From contig NZ_FOHX01000007.1 in NCBI RefSeq assembly GCF_900111685.1, positions 235,986 through 299,985 on the forward strand: a stretch of DNA of 64,000 nucleotides, given 5' to 3'. The first letter of the stretch is position 1. Every line of letters begins with the position of its first letter. Of this stretch, positions 50,515 through 58,790 are shown piece after piece. Below the pieces are notes generated by a model. It was not told the DNA's origin and made no database searches. It worked only from the letters and a program-made list of their open reading frames with translations. The DNA comes from Nonomuraea wenchangensis (lineage in GTDB: Bacteria > Actinomycetota > Actinomycetes > Streptosporangiales > Streptosporangiaceae). Position numbers and translations under genes: made by a program.

Positions 50515-51435
50515 GTGGCGGATATGGTGGTCGATCCCCAGATACCACCGGACGACGCGCAGGTGCTGAGGCAGTCCCGGCGCGTGCTGGTCAAGATGCG
50601 CCAGGGCTGGGCGCCGCAGTCGCGCCGCGCCTCGCCGGGCGCGAGCCGCGGCATGGTGGGGATCCTTGCCGGAGTGGTCTTCTTCGGGCTGGTGCTCGGC
50701 CTCGGGGCGGGGGTCAGAGGGGTCGTGTTCATGCTCCTGCTGTTCGGCCTCCCCCTGGTGATCGGGCTGTTCGCCCGCCAGGACCTGTCCGGGGAGGACG
50801 AGGACGACACCGAGCGCGCGACGTACGAGCTGCTCCGCTGGCACGAGGGCCGCTACGTGCTCCTCGACGACCTCGACGAGTCCGCCCGGCGGCTGCTGGC
50901 CCGCGCGCAGCGGGCCGTCGCCACCGTCACCGGCTCCCGCGTCAACGCCGAGGGCCTGCTGGACGACGCCCGCAACGCGGTGATGCTGCCCGCCGAGGAG
51001 TGGGAGATCGCCCGCCTGCTGGCCAAGCTGTCGGCGCTGCGCACCAAGCACCGCGAGACCGTCTCGCGCGGCCTCACGCCCGAGGTCGAGGCCGTCGCCG
51101 AGCCGCTGGCCCGCGCGCTCGACGGCAGCGAGGACGCCGTGCTCGCCCGCGTCGAGGCGCTGGAACGCTACGCCGCCAACGTCACCGAGGCCGAGCGCGC
51201 CTACCACGCCCACGAGCAGATCGAGGAGCTGCGCGGGCGGCTGCACCAGTACGAGGAGCTCGTGGCCGAGACCGGCGCGGACGGCTTCGCGGTGCCCGAG
51301 CTGGACCGGCTGGCGGCCGACGCCGACCGGCTGGAGCAGGCGCTCAGGCGGAGCGTGAGCTCCGCCCGCGAGGCATTCCGCTACCTGGACCCGGGAGCGC
51401 CGAAAGAGGTGCCGGGAGCCCCGGGCGAGCCCTGA
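50515..51435 (+). CDS. Two-TM coiled-coil protein, paralogue 3 of 3 (unknown family)
   Basis: 306 aa, same plan: MADMVVDPQIPPDD, VLVKMRQGWAP, membrane helices about 47-63 and 68-88, an acidic stretch (GEDEDDTERAT), core NAEGLLDDARNAVMLPAEEW from Asn144, RVEALERYAANVTEAERAYH and RLHQYEELVAETGADG. A Gly/Pro-rich tail (GAPKEVPGAPGEP) is specific to this copy and overlaps the end of the opposite murG-like gene by 55 nt. Start is GTG 50515; ATG 50524 is possible. A 21-nt gap separates it from paralogue 2. Confidence 0.8.
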   Translation: MADMVVDPQIPPDDAQVLRQSRRVLVKMRQGWAPQSRRASPGASRGMVGILAGVVFFGLVLGLGAGVRGVVFMLLLFGLPLVIGLFARQDLSGEDEDDTERATYELLRWHEGRYVLLDDLDESARRLLARAQRAVATVTGSRVNAEGLLDDARNAVMLPAEEWEIARLLAKLSALRTKHRETVSRGLTPEVEAVAEPLARALDGSEDAVLARVEALERYAANVTEAERAYHAHEQIEELRGRLHQYEELVAETGADGFAVPELDRLAADADRLEQALRRSVSSAREAFRYLDPGAPKEVPGAPGEP

Positions 51436-52577
51436 CCCACACCGGGGGCTCCCGTGTGGGCCACCTGCAGCAGCAGGTCGCACAGGGCGTCCGCGGCGTC
51501 CACGCGGCCCAGCTTGGCCGCCGCCTGCCCCATCGCGGCGCGCAGCCCGGGATCGGCCAGCAGCGGCATCAGCTCCGCCAGGAGCTGGTCGGCCGACGGC
51601 CGCGGCTCCAGCAGCGCCCGCGCCGCCCCCGCCGAGGCCAGGTAGCCGGCGTTCTTGCGCTGCTCGTCGCCGCCCGTCGGGATGAGCGGGATCAGCACGG
51701 CGGGCTTGCCGATCGCGGTCAGCTCCGACACCGTCCCCGCGCCGCTGCGCGCGATCACCACGTCGGCCGCGGCGAACAGGTCGGCCAGCTCGGCCCCCAC
51801 GTACGGCACGGGGTGGTAGCGGTCGGCCAGCTCGGCGGGCACCGGCACCGCGCGCATCTGCTCGATCCAGTTGGGCCCGCACTGGTGCACGACCTGCGCG
51901 TGCGGCAGCAGCCGCGGCAGGATCTCGGCGATGAGCGTGTTGATCTGCTTGCTGCCCTGCGCGCCGCCGGTCACGTAGATGAGCGGCACCTCGAACGTCA
52001 GCCCGAACAGGTCGTAGGCCGCCGCCCGGTTGCCTGCCAGCAGCTCCGGCCGCACCGGGTTGCCGGTCACCACGGCCTTGGCGCGGGCGGAGGCGGGCAG
52101 GTGCTCCAGCGACGACTCGTGCGACAGCGCGATCCGGGTGGCGAGGCGCGACAGGATCCGGTTGGCCAGCCCCACGACGGTCGTCTGCTCGTGCATGACG
52201 AGCGGGCGGCGGATCAGCTTGGCCGCCACGCCGATGGGCACCGCCACGTAACCCCCGGTCGACAGCACCACGTCGGGAAGGTAGCGGGCCGCGTGCCCGA
52301 TCGCCTGGAACACCCCGACCGGGATGCGGAACACGTCCGCGATGTTGGTGCCCAGCTCCCGGAGGTTGGGACGGCGGCGCAGCTTGCCGGTCGTGATCGC
52401 CTTGAACGGGATGCCGTGCTCGGCCGTGATCCTGGCCTCCAGGCCGCTCGCGGTGCCGACCCAGAGCACGTCGTGCGGCACCCCACGGCGCTGGAAGGCG
52501 GACAGCGTCGTCAGGGCCGGGTAGGTGTGACCTCCGGTGCCGCCGCCGGTGATCAACAGTCGCAGGGTTCGAGACAT
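51381..52577 (-). CDS. murG: MurG-like UDP-GlcNAc transferase (GT28)
   Basis: Glycosyltransferase of 398 aa. It has the lipid-carrier/UDP-GlcNAc fold of MurG: LLITGGGTGGHTYPALTTL (N-terminal G-loop), VLSTGGYVAVPIGVAAKLI, MHEQTTVVGLANRILSRLA, YVTGGAQGSKQINTLIAEIL and VVIARSGAGTVSELTAIGKP (UDP-GlcNAc site). It lies outside any division-cell-wall cluster, so it may be a second MurG or a paralogue for another glycolipid. A Gly/Pro-rich tail at the C-terminus overlaps paralogue 3 antisense. ATG 52577 begins 4 nt after the stop of the FGE gene; GTG 52598 is an alternative. Confidence 0.88.
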   Translation of the reverse strand: MSRTLRLLITGGGTGGHTYPALTTLSAFQRRGVPHDVLWVGTASGLEARITAEHGIPFKAITTGKLRRRPNLRELGTNIADVFRIPVGVFQAIGHAARYLPDVVLSTGGYVAVPIGVAAKLIRRPLVMHEQTTVVGLANRILSRLATRIALSHESSLEHLPASARAKAVVTGNPVRPELLAGNRAAAYDLFGLTFEVPLIYVTGGAQGSKQINTLIAEILPRLLPHAQVVHQCGPNWIEQMRAVPVPAELADRYHPVPYVGAELADLFAAADVVIARSGAGTVSELTAIGKPAVLIPLIPTGGDEQRKNAGYLASAGAARALLEPRPSADQLLAELMPLLADPGLRAAMGQAAAKLGRVDAADALCDLLLQVAHTGAPGVGQGSPGAPGTSFGAPGSR

Positions 52578-52581
52578 GCGA

Positions 52582-53493
52582 TCAGAGTATGGCCGCACAG
52601 CGGAAACCGGTGTGCCCGGTCGCCGAGTCGGGGGTGTTGGAGGTCCGCGCGGCCACCCGGTAGCGGTTGCAGTAGGAGTCGTGGCACATGTAAGACCCGC
52701 CGCGGATCACCTTGGCCGTGCCCTCGTCCGGCCCGGCCGGGTTCTCCGCGTACGGCTCCCACGCCGTGCCCCACCAGTCGGCGGTCCACTCCCACACGTT
52801 CCCGGCGACGTTGTAGAGCCCGTAGCCGTTCGGCTGGAACGACTTGACCGGCATCGTCCCCTTGCTCGGCGCGGTGGGGAAGTGGCCCTGCCAGATGTTG
52901 CACCGCTGCCGCCCGTTCGGCGCCAGCTCGTCGCCCCACGGGAATCGCTTGCGCTCCAGCCCGCCGCGGGCGGCCATCTCCCACTCGGCCTCGGTGGGCA
53001 GCCGCTTGCCCGCCCACTCGGCGTAGGCGTTCGCGTCGTTCCACGAGACGTGCACGACGGGATGGTTCTGCCGGGCGCCGATCGACGAGCCCGGCCCCTC
53101 AGGGGTGCGCCAGGCGGCCCCCTCGACGCCCGCCCACCAGGACGCGCCGGGCACGGTCGCATCGATGACGCCCGCGCGGGCGAACTGGCGGAACACGAAC
53201 GACCAGCCGATCCGCTCGGCCTCGGTGACGTAGCCCGTCTCCTTGACGAAGGTGGCGAACTGGGCGTTCGTCACACACGTCGGATCGATCATGAACGGGT
53301 CCAGCCGCACCTCGCGGACCGGTCCCTCCCCGTCCTCGGGGCGGGCGTCCCAGTCGTCGCCGCCCATGAGGAACGTGCCGCCCGGGACGCGTACCATGCC
53401 GCGCGGCGGCGCCGACCGCCGCGCGGTCAGGACGGCCGGCCGCGGCTGCGGCGTGGCGGCGCCCTCCCTGCTCGGGCCACAGCAAGCGCTCAA
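52582..53493 (-). CDS. Formylglycine-generating enzyme (aerobic FGE, SUMF1 type)
   Basis: Copper-dependent oxidase of 303 aa that converts a sulfatase active-site Cys (CxPxR) to formylglycine. The catalytic cysteines are both present in GGSYMCHDSYCNRYRVAAR; the fold is marked by GMVRVPGGTFLMGGDDWD, PVVHVSWNDANAYAEWAG with KRLPTEAEWEMAARGG, and NVWEWTADWW. The N-terminal CC (SACCGPS) is usual for actinobacterial FGEs and supports the TTG start at 53493. No sulfatase is in the window. The MurG-like gene follows with a 4-nt gap, a coupling worth noting. Confidence 0.94.
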   Translation of the reverse strand: MSACCGPSREGAATPQPRPAVLTARRSAPPRGMVRVPGGTFLMGGDDWDARPEDGEGPVREVRLDPFMIDPTCVTNAQFATFVKETGYVTEAERIGWSFVFRQFARAGVIDATVPGASWWAGVEGAAWRTPEGPGSSIGARQNHPVVHVSWNDANAYAEWAGKRLPTEAEWEMAARGGLERKRFPWGDELAPNGRQRCNIWQGHFPTAPSKGTMPVKSFQPNGYGLYNVAGNVWEWTADWWGTAWEPYAENPAGPDEGTAKVIRGGSYMCHDSYCNRYRVAARTSNTPDSATGHTGFRCAAIL

Positions 53494-53618
53494 AGTCCCC
53501 CCAAACGTGTCATACCAGTAAGGAAGGGTAGCCCTTACGCCATGCCCCCGATCACGCGGCCGCCGCTGGTCACCCCTTGCGTTATGCCGTGAATCCCGCA
53601 GAACGGTAGCGTTTTCCC

Positions 53619-54578
53619 ATGCGACTCGGCGTGCTGGACATCGGCTCGAACACGGTGCATCTCCTCGTCGTGGACGCCCACCGCGGCGCCCGGCCCATCC
53701 CCGCGTACTCGCACAAGGAGGAGCTGCGCCTGACGGAGTACCTCGGCGAGGACAACCGGCTCGCCGAGCGGGGCGTCGAGCGGCTGTGCGCGTTCGTCAC
53801 GGAGGCCGTCGAGCTGGCGGAGGACAAGGGCGTGGAGGACCTGCTCGCCTTCGCCACCTCCGCCGTGCGCGAGGCGGCCAACGGCGAGGAGGTGCTGTCG
53901 CGCGTCGAGAACGGCTGCGGCGTGCACATCGAGGTGCTGGCCGGGCGGGACGAGGCCCGGCTGACCTTCCTCGCCGTGCGCCGGTGGTTCGGCTGGTCGT
54001 CGGGGCGGCTGCTCGCCTTCGACATCGGCGGCGGCTCGCTGGAGATCGCGGCCGGCGTGGACGAGGAGCCCGACGTGGCCGCCTCGCTGCCGCTGGGGGC
54101 CGGGCGGCTGACCCGCGACTGGTTCACCGCCGACCCGCCGTCCGCCGACGAGGTGCGCAGGCTGCGGCGGCACGTACGCACCGAGATCGCCCGCACCGTC
54201 GGCTCCGTCGCCCGCTACGGCCGGCCCGACCGCGCCGTCGCCACCTCCAAGACCTTCAAGCAGCTCGCCAGGATCGCCGGGGCCGCGCCCACCAGCGACG
54301 GCCTGTACGTGCTCCGCCGGCTCACCCGGCAGGACACGGCCGACTGGGTGACCAAGCTCGCCGGCATGACCACGGCCGAGCGGGCGCGGCTCTCCGGCGT
54401 GTCCGAGGGGCGGGCGGCGCAGCTCGCGGCGGGGGCGCTGGTCGCGGACGCGGCCATGGACCTGTTCGAGGTGGACAGCCTGGAGGTGTGCCCGTGGGCG
54501 CTGCGCGAGGGCGTCATCCTGCGCCGGCTCGACCTGCTGCCGGGCCGGCTCGACCATTCTGGGCTGGTCGCGGACTGA
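53619..54578 (+). CDS. Ppx/GppA family phosphatase
   Basis: Exopolyphosphatase/pppGpp phosphohydrolase-like protein, 319 aa, the short two-domain type common in actinobacteria. The ASKHA-fold motifs are VLDIGSNTVHLLVVDAHRG (phosphate-1), FATSAVREAANGEEVL, LLAFDIGGGSLEIAAG (phosphate-2) and LPLGAGRLTRDWF. The catalytic Glu would lie in LAGRDEARLTFLA. It links stringent response and polyphosphate; which of the two substrates is preferred is unknown. It is divergent from the FGE gene. Confidence 0.93.
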   Translation: MRLGVLDIGSNTVHLLVVDAHRGARPIPAYSHKEELRLTEYLGEDNRLAERGVERLCAFVTEAVELAEDKGVEDLLAFATSAVREAANGEEVLSRVENGCGVHIEVLAGRDEARLTFLAVRRWFGWSSGRLLAFDIGGGSLEIAAGVDEEPDVAASLPLGAGRLTRDWFTADPPSADEVRRLRRHVRTEIARTVGSVARYGRPDRAVATSKTFKQLARIAGAAPTSDGLYVLRRLTRQDTADWVTKLAGMTTAERARLSGVSEGRAAQLAAGALVADAAMDLFEVDSLEVCPWALREGVILRRLDLLPGRLDHSGLVAD

Positions 54579-54662
54579 GCGCGCCCTGCTCTCGCGTCGA
54601 GTAAGTGCGTTGTATCCGCATGATGTGGCATAACCGGCTGATGATCGGGAACTTTCCGCCAG

Positions 54663-54956
54663 ATGTTGGACGTGCTCGGCGCCATCGGGTCCCTGCTGGT
54701 CGTGCTGCTGCTCCTCGCCGGCGCGATCGCCGTCATCGCCGTGATCGCCCTGGCGGCGTTCGTGTTCATGGCCGGCTCCATGCTCCCCTGGCCGCGGCTG
54801 TGGCGGCGCCTGACGGGGCGGGAGCGCCGGCTGACGGTGAAGCTGAGCGGCGAGAGCGTCCCCGAGCGGCGGCGCGGCGAGCTGAGCGGCCGCACCCCGC
54901 GCCTGCGCCGCCACTACCCCCTGGAGGTCAGGCGACGTCGCGGCGCAGGGGTCTGA
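54663..54956 (+). CDS. Small single-pass membrane protein (hypothetical)
   Basis: 97 aa. A long hydrophobic segment (residues about 5-42, GSLLVVLLLLAGAIAVIAVI and following) is followed by a strongly basic tail (RLWRRLTGRERRL, ending RRRRGAGV). The region between the Ppx gene and the opposite ABC operon has no other candidate. The ATG lacks an obvious ribosome site, and the last 29 nt overlap the end of the minus-strand permease gene, so coding status is moderate. Confidence 0.45.
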   Translation: MLDVLGAIGSLLVVLLLLAGAIAVIAVIALAAFVFMAGSMLPWPRLWRRLTGRERRLTVKLSGESVPERRRGELSGRTPRLRRHYPLEVRRRRGAGV

Positions 54957-55721
54957 GCAGCGCGGCCGTACTCGCCAGCGCCGTGTAGCCGAGCAGGACC
55001 AGCGCTCCGGCCAGGGGGGACAGCAGGCGGACGGGCTCGCTGGACAACTGCTGGGCCAGGGCGTCGGCCACGGCGGTGAAGTCGGTGAGCGCCGCGGTCG
55101 CGCCGCCCGGCAGCAGGGGATAGAGGTGGCGGACGCCCGGGATCATGACGAGGAGCAGCTCCGCCCCGTACAAGTAGCCGACCACCACGCACAACGCCGC
55201 GACCTGGTGGCGGATCAGCGCGCCCATGCCGACGCCGAGCACCATGTAGGCGGCCATCGCGACCCCCAGGCGGGCCAGGAGCTCGACGACGGTCCCCGCG
55301 GGCAGGCCCAGGGTGACGCCGCGCGCCGCGGCGGCACCGAACAGCGACACGGCGGCGGTGCCCGACAGGACGAGCCCGTAGACCACGCCGGCCAGCCCGT
55401 ACGTGACGAGCTTGGCGGCCAGCACCCGCCAGCGGTCCGGCGCGTACAGGAACGTGACCGTGATCGTGCGGTGCCGGTACTCCGAGGTCAGGGCCAGGGT
55501 GCCGACGGCGGCCGGGACGAAGGCGGTGAACCCGAGAAAGCCGAGGACGGCCCGTACGCCTGCCTCGGTGTGCAGCCCCGGCATCGGAGGGTCGAAGTTC
55601 TCCGGCCCGACGAGCGCCAGCAGCCCGATGAGGCCGCCGCCGAGGAGGGCGGCGACGAGCAGGGTGCCGAGCCACATCCGGGTGGCGAGCAGCCTGCGGA
55701 GCTCCGCGTGGATCAGGGGTC

Positions 55722-55725
<4 letters not shown>
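54928..55725 (-). CDS. ABC-2 type transporter permease
   Basis: Membrane subunit of 265 aa with six helices. An N-terminal amphipathic part (LIHAELRRLLATRMWLGTLL) opens ABC-2 permeases. SEYRHRTITVTFLYAPDRWR, a conserved cytoplasmic loop after helix 2, is characteristic of bacitracin/lantibiotic-type and drug exporters. It is coupled to the ATPase gene (4-nt overlap), and the unit is regulator, small protein, ATPase, permease. Substrate unknown. Confidence 0.9.
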
Positions 55726-56611
<886 letters not shown>

Positions 56612-56615
<4 letters not shown>

Positions 56616-56974
56616 GCGGCCGTCGCTCTGATGGTCTCGGCGAGCCGGTCGGCGCCGGGGACCGAGATCACGACCTCGTCGAACTCGCCGCCCGAGCCCG
56701 CGCGGTCCAGCATCAGCCGCAGGCCGGGCAGGTGGCGGTTGACCGAGACCAGTTGCCTGGGGCCGCCGTAGAGGCCCCAGACGCCGATCTTGGTGTGGCC
56801 GGACACGGCCAGCCCGCTGCGCGCGCCGCGCGGGACGCGCAGCGGCTGTCCGGTGGCGACCGCCTCCCGCACGGCCGCCAGGGGGATGACGTGCCGGGCG
56901 CGGCCGGCGAAGAACCGCTCCCATGGACCGAACTCCACGATGATCGAACCGCCGTCGATGATGACCGTCGCCAT
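56612..56974 (-). CDS. Hypothetical protein in the ABC operon
   Basis: Unknown 120-aa soluble protein. A beta-rich N-terminus (TVIIDGGSIIVEFGPWERFF) is followed by HVIPLAAVREAV, GHTKIGVWGLYGG, and a C-terminal helix with VVISVPGADRLAETIRA. The pattern resembles bacterial PH-like (bPH) modules, an inference. It is coupled to the ATPase gene by a 4-nt overlap and lies 3 nt after the regulator gene, so it is part of the exporter unit. Confidence 0.75.
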
Positions 56975-56977
56975 GCC

Positions 56978-57532
56978 TCAACCTTCTTCCGTCAGGGGGA
57001 GCAACATCGTCGCCAGCAGCCGGGGTGTGCGCCCCGGCCCCGGCTGGTTGGCGAGCAGGGGCTGGACGAGGCCGGCGAAACCCTGCGCGAAACGTACGAA
57101 CTCCTCGTCGTCCAGGTGCAGCACGACCTGCTGGTAGCCGACGCCGTCGGCCGCCAGGTCGATGTGCTCCCTGGCGAGGTAGCGCGAGAACTCCGACAGC
57201 AGGCTGGCCACGAACGCGGTGAAGTAGCGCTCGTGCTCCTCGGGGGAGGCCGAGGCCAGCGCTTCGGGGGAGGGGGCGACCCCGCCTTCCGGCACCGCGT
57301 ACACCCGCTCCGTCGCGCCGCCGACCTTGCGCTCCTCCACCACCTGCAGCAGACCGGCCTGCGCCAGCGTGGCGATGTGCCGGTACAGCGTCGCCTGCGG
57401 CACGTCGGGCAGCAGGCCCGCCAGGTCGGACGACGTGCGGCGGGCGCCGGCCGCGGCGCGCAGGATGCGGATGCGCACGGGGTGCAGCGCCAGCTGCGCC
57501 CAGCGCTCTGGGGATGTCCTCACATCCCACAC
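56978..57532 (-). CDS. ArsR/PadR-like winged-helix regulator of the ABC operon
   Basis: 184 aa. The winged HTH (about 10-85) reads LALHPVRIRILRAAAGARRT, SSDLAGLLPDVPQATLYRHI and ATLAQAGLLQVVEERKVGG, as in ArsR-like exporter regulators. The C-terminal helical part (HERYFTAFVASLLSEFSRYL) is similar to multi-drug exporter repressors. Start may be GTG 57532 or GTG 57523. It is the first gene of the exporter operon and probably represses it. A partly symmetric AT-rich element lies just upstream. Confidence 0.85.
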   Translation of the reverse strand: MWDVRTSPERWAQLALHPVRIRILRAAAGARRTSSDLAGLLPDVPQATLYRHIATLAQAGLLQVVEERKVGGATERVYAVPEGGVAPSPEALASASPEEHERYFTAFVASLLSEFSRYLAREHIDLAADGVGYQQVVLHLDDEEFVRFAQGFAGLVQPLLANQPGPGRTPRLLATMLLPLTEEG

Positions 57533-57533
57533 G

Positions 57534-57555
57534 TTATCACTATCGAGAATGAGAA
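57534..57555. promoter_or_regulatory. Imperfect palindrome before the exporter operon
   Basis: TTATCACTATC (57534-57544) and GAGAATGAGAA (57545-57555) match as inverted arms at 8 of 11 positions, in one of the few AT-rich stretches of the window, directly ahead of the regulator start. It is a possible operator for the operon's own regulator, with the promoter overlapping it. A metal-regulator box (Fur/Zur) was considered but the match is not convincing. Confidence 0.35.
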
Positions 57556-57573
57556 TGTACGGCCGCCCATAAA

Positions 57574-57591
57574 GCCCCCGTGTCAGGGGGC
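57574..57591 (-). terminator. Intrinsic terminator after the RsbW-like gene
   Basis: On the minus strand GCCCCC, 6-nt loop, GGGGGC is followed by TTTAT: a 6-bp GC stem with a short T-run, located just past the stop codon (57597). It is one of the few terminators in the window with a T-tract. Confidence 0.65.
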
Positions 57592-57596
57592 AGGGG

Positions 57597-58055
57597 TCAG
57601 TGGGAGGCGGAGGAGGAGCGGTGGTTGGCGGACATCAGGTGGGGCCCGGCGGCCCCGGGCGCGTACCGGAGGCGCTTCTCCAGGCACACCATCGCCCCGT
57701 TCTCGCGTTTGCTGGTGAAGCGGATGTCGTCGGCGAGCGCCCGCATGATCATCAGCCCGCGCCCGTGCTCGGCCCCCGGCTTGGGCTCCTCCAGCTTGTC
57801 GGGGTCGAAGCCGTGCCCGTTGTCGACGACCCGGATGAAGCACCGGTCGTCGTGGACGGTGGCGCTGACGGTGTAGTCGTCGCTCGGCTCGGCGTGCCGG
57901 ATCACGTTGGAGCAGGCCTCGGTGAGCATGAGCTCGATGTCGTCGCGGATCCCGCCCTCGACGCCGAGCGAGCGCAAAGTGCCGTCCAGCATCTGCCTGA
58001 TCAGCGGGACGCTCGCGGCATCCCTTGGCAGCCGGAGCGCTATCGAGGCCTCCAC
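57597..58055 (-). CDS. RsbW-type serine kinase / anti-sigma regulatory factor
   Basis: GHKL ATPase of 152 aa. The N-box is ELMLTEACSNVIRHAEPSDD, the G1 box VVDNGHGFDPDKL and the G2 box HGRGLMIMRALADDI, the RsbW/SpoIIAB-like set for phosphorylating an anti-sigma antagonist. The start is taken at GTG 58055, which has GGGAGGGAGAA upstream; the open frame extends further without similarity. No antagonist or sigma gene is adjacent, as is common for actinobacterial orphan HATPase_c_2 proteins. The partner is unknown. Confidence 0.9.
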   Translation of the reverse strand: MEASIALRLPRDAASVPLIRQMLDGTLRSLGVEGGIRDDIELMLTEACSNVIRHAEPSDDYTVSATVHDDRCFIRVVDNGHGFDPDKLEEPKPGAEHGRGLMIMRALADDIRFTSKRENGAMVCLEKRLRYAPGAAGPHLMSANHRSSSASH

Positions 58056-58144
58056 GACTTCTCCCTCCCTGCGGAACGCGTGGCGACCTTCTGCCCGAGA
58101 TCGCGGAGCCCAATCGTCGGCGGCAGAACCGGCCTTCCCGGTGG

Positions 58145-58690
58145 TCACATGTCCGCGAGCCGCCGCGCCACCTCCATGGACGCCTCGGCGATCTCGTCGT
58201 CGGTCAGGCCGTCCTGCGCCGTCATCCACTTGCCCGCGTGCAGCGCGAACAGCGCCAGCGACCGGCTGATCCGCTCCACCGGCGTCGCGCCAGGCTCGCT
58301 CAGCTCGGCCCTGAGCGCCAGCATCGCCTCACGCATCTTGATGAGCTTCGGATGCTCGCGCAGCGCCGTCTGGTTGCGCTCCAGGAACCGGGTGACCTCC
58401 AGGTGGCTGGGCCTGGTCAGGTTCGCGGCGTAGCGCTCCAGCAGCTCGTGGCGGGTCGCGGACGTCTTCGGGCGCGCCCGCGCCCACTCCACCAGCTCCT
58501 CGATCTCGGCCACCCGCAGGTCGACCAGGCTCGCGACGATGTCGTCCTTGGTCTTGAAGTGGTAGTAGAGCGCGGCCTTGGTGACGCCCAGCTCCTCGGC
58601 GATCTCCCGCAGTGAGGTCGCCTCGTACCCCTGCTCGGTGAAGAGCCGCAGCGCGACCTCCTGGATACGGGTCCGTGTGTCTGCCCGCAC
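58145..58690 (-). CDS. TetR family transcriptional regulator
   Basis: 181 aa. The HTH is RTRIQEVALRLFTEQGYEAT, SLREIAEELGVTKAALYYHF and KTKDDIVASLV, near the family consensus. The rest is helical. The start is set at GTG 58690 because TetR domains begin a few residues later; the frame upstream is open for 36 more codons without similarity. It is divergent from the acetyltransferase gene with about 100 nt between. It may regulate that gene and itself. Confidence 0.9.
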   Translation of the reverse strand: MRADTRTRIQEVALRLFTEQGYEATSLREIAEELGVTKAALYYHFKTKDDIVASLVDLRVAEIEELVEWARARPKTSATRHELLERYAANLTRPSHLEVTRFLERNQTALREHPKLIKMREAMLALRAELSEPGATPVERISRSLALFALHAGKWMTAQDGLTDDEIAEASMEVARRLADM

Positions 58691-58777
58691 TGTGCACCAT
58701 TTTCGACTTGACGGCCGGTAAGGAGATGTCCAGTTTATTCGGCGAAAAAAGAAGAGGTGCCCACTGGGGGTTTTGAC

Positions 58778-58787
58778 GACAATTGTC
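58778..58787. promoter_or_regulatory. Short palindrome before the acetyltransferase gene
   Basis: GACAATTGTC is a perfect 10-bp palindrome 3 nt before the ATG at 58791, in the shared TetR/acetyltransferase intergenic region. It is a possible operator core. Confidence 0.3.
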
Positions 58788-58790
58788 CCC

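Noticed and set aside
57534..57560. Fur/Zur box before the exporter operon
   Set aside because: GAGAATGAGAATG and GATAGTGATAA look vaguely like such boxes, but symmetry is poor and no metal gene is nearby.
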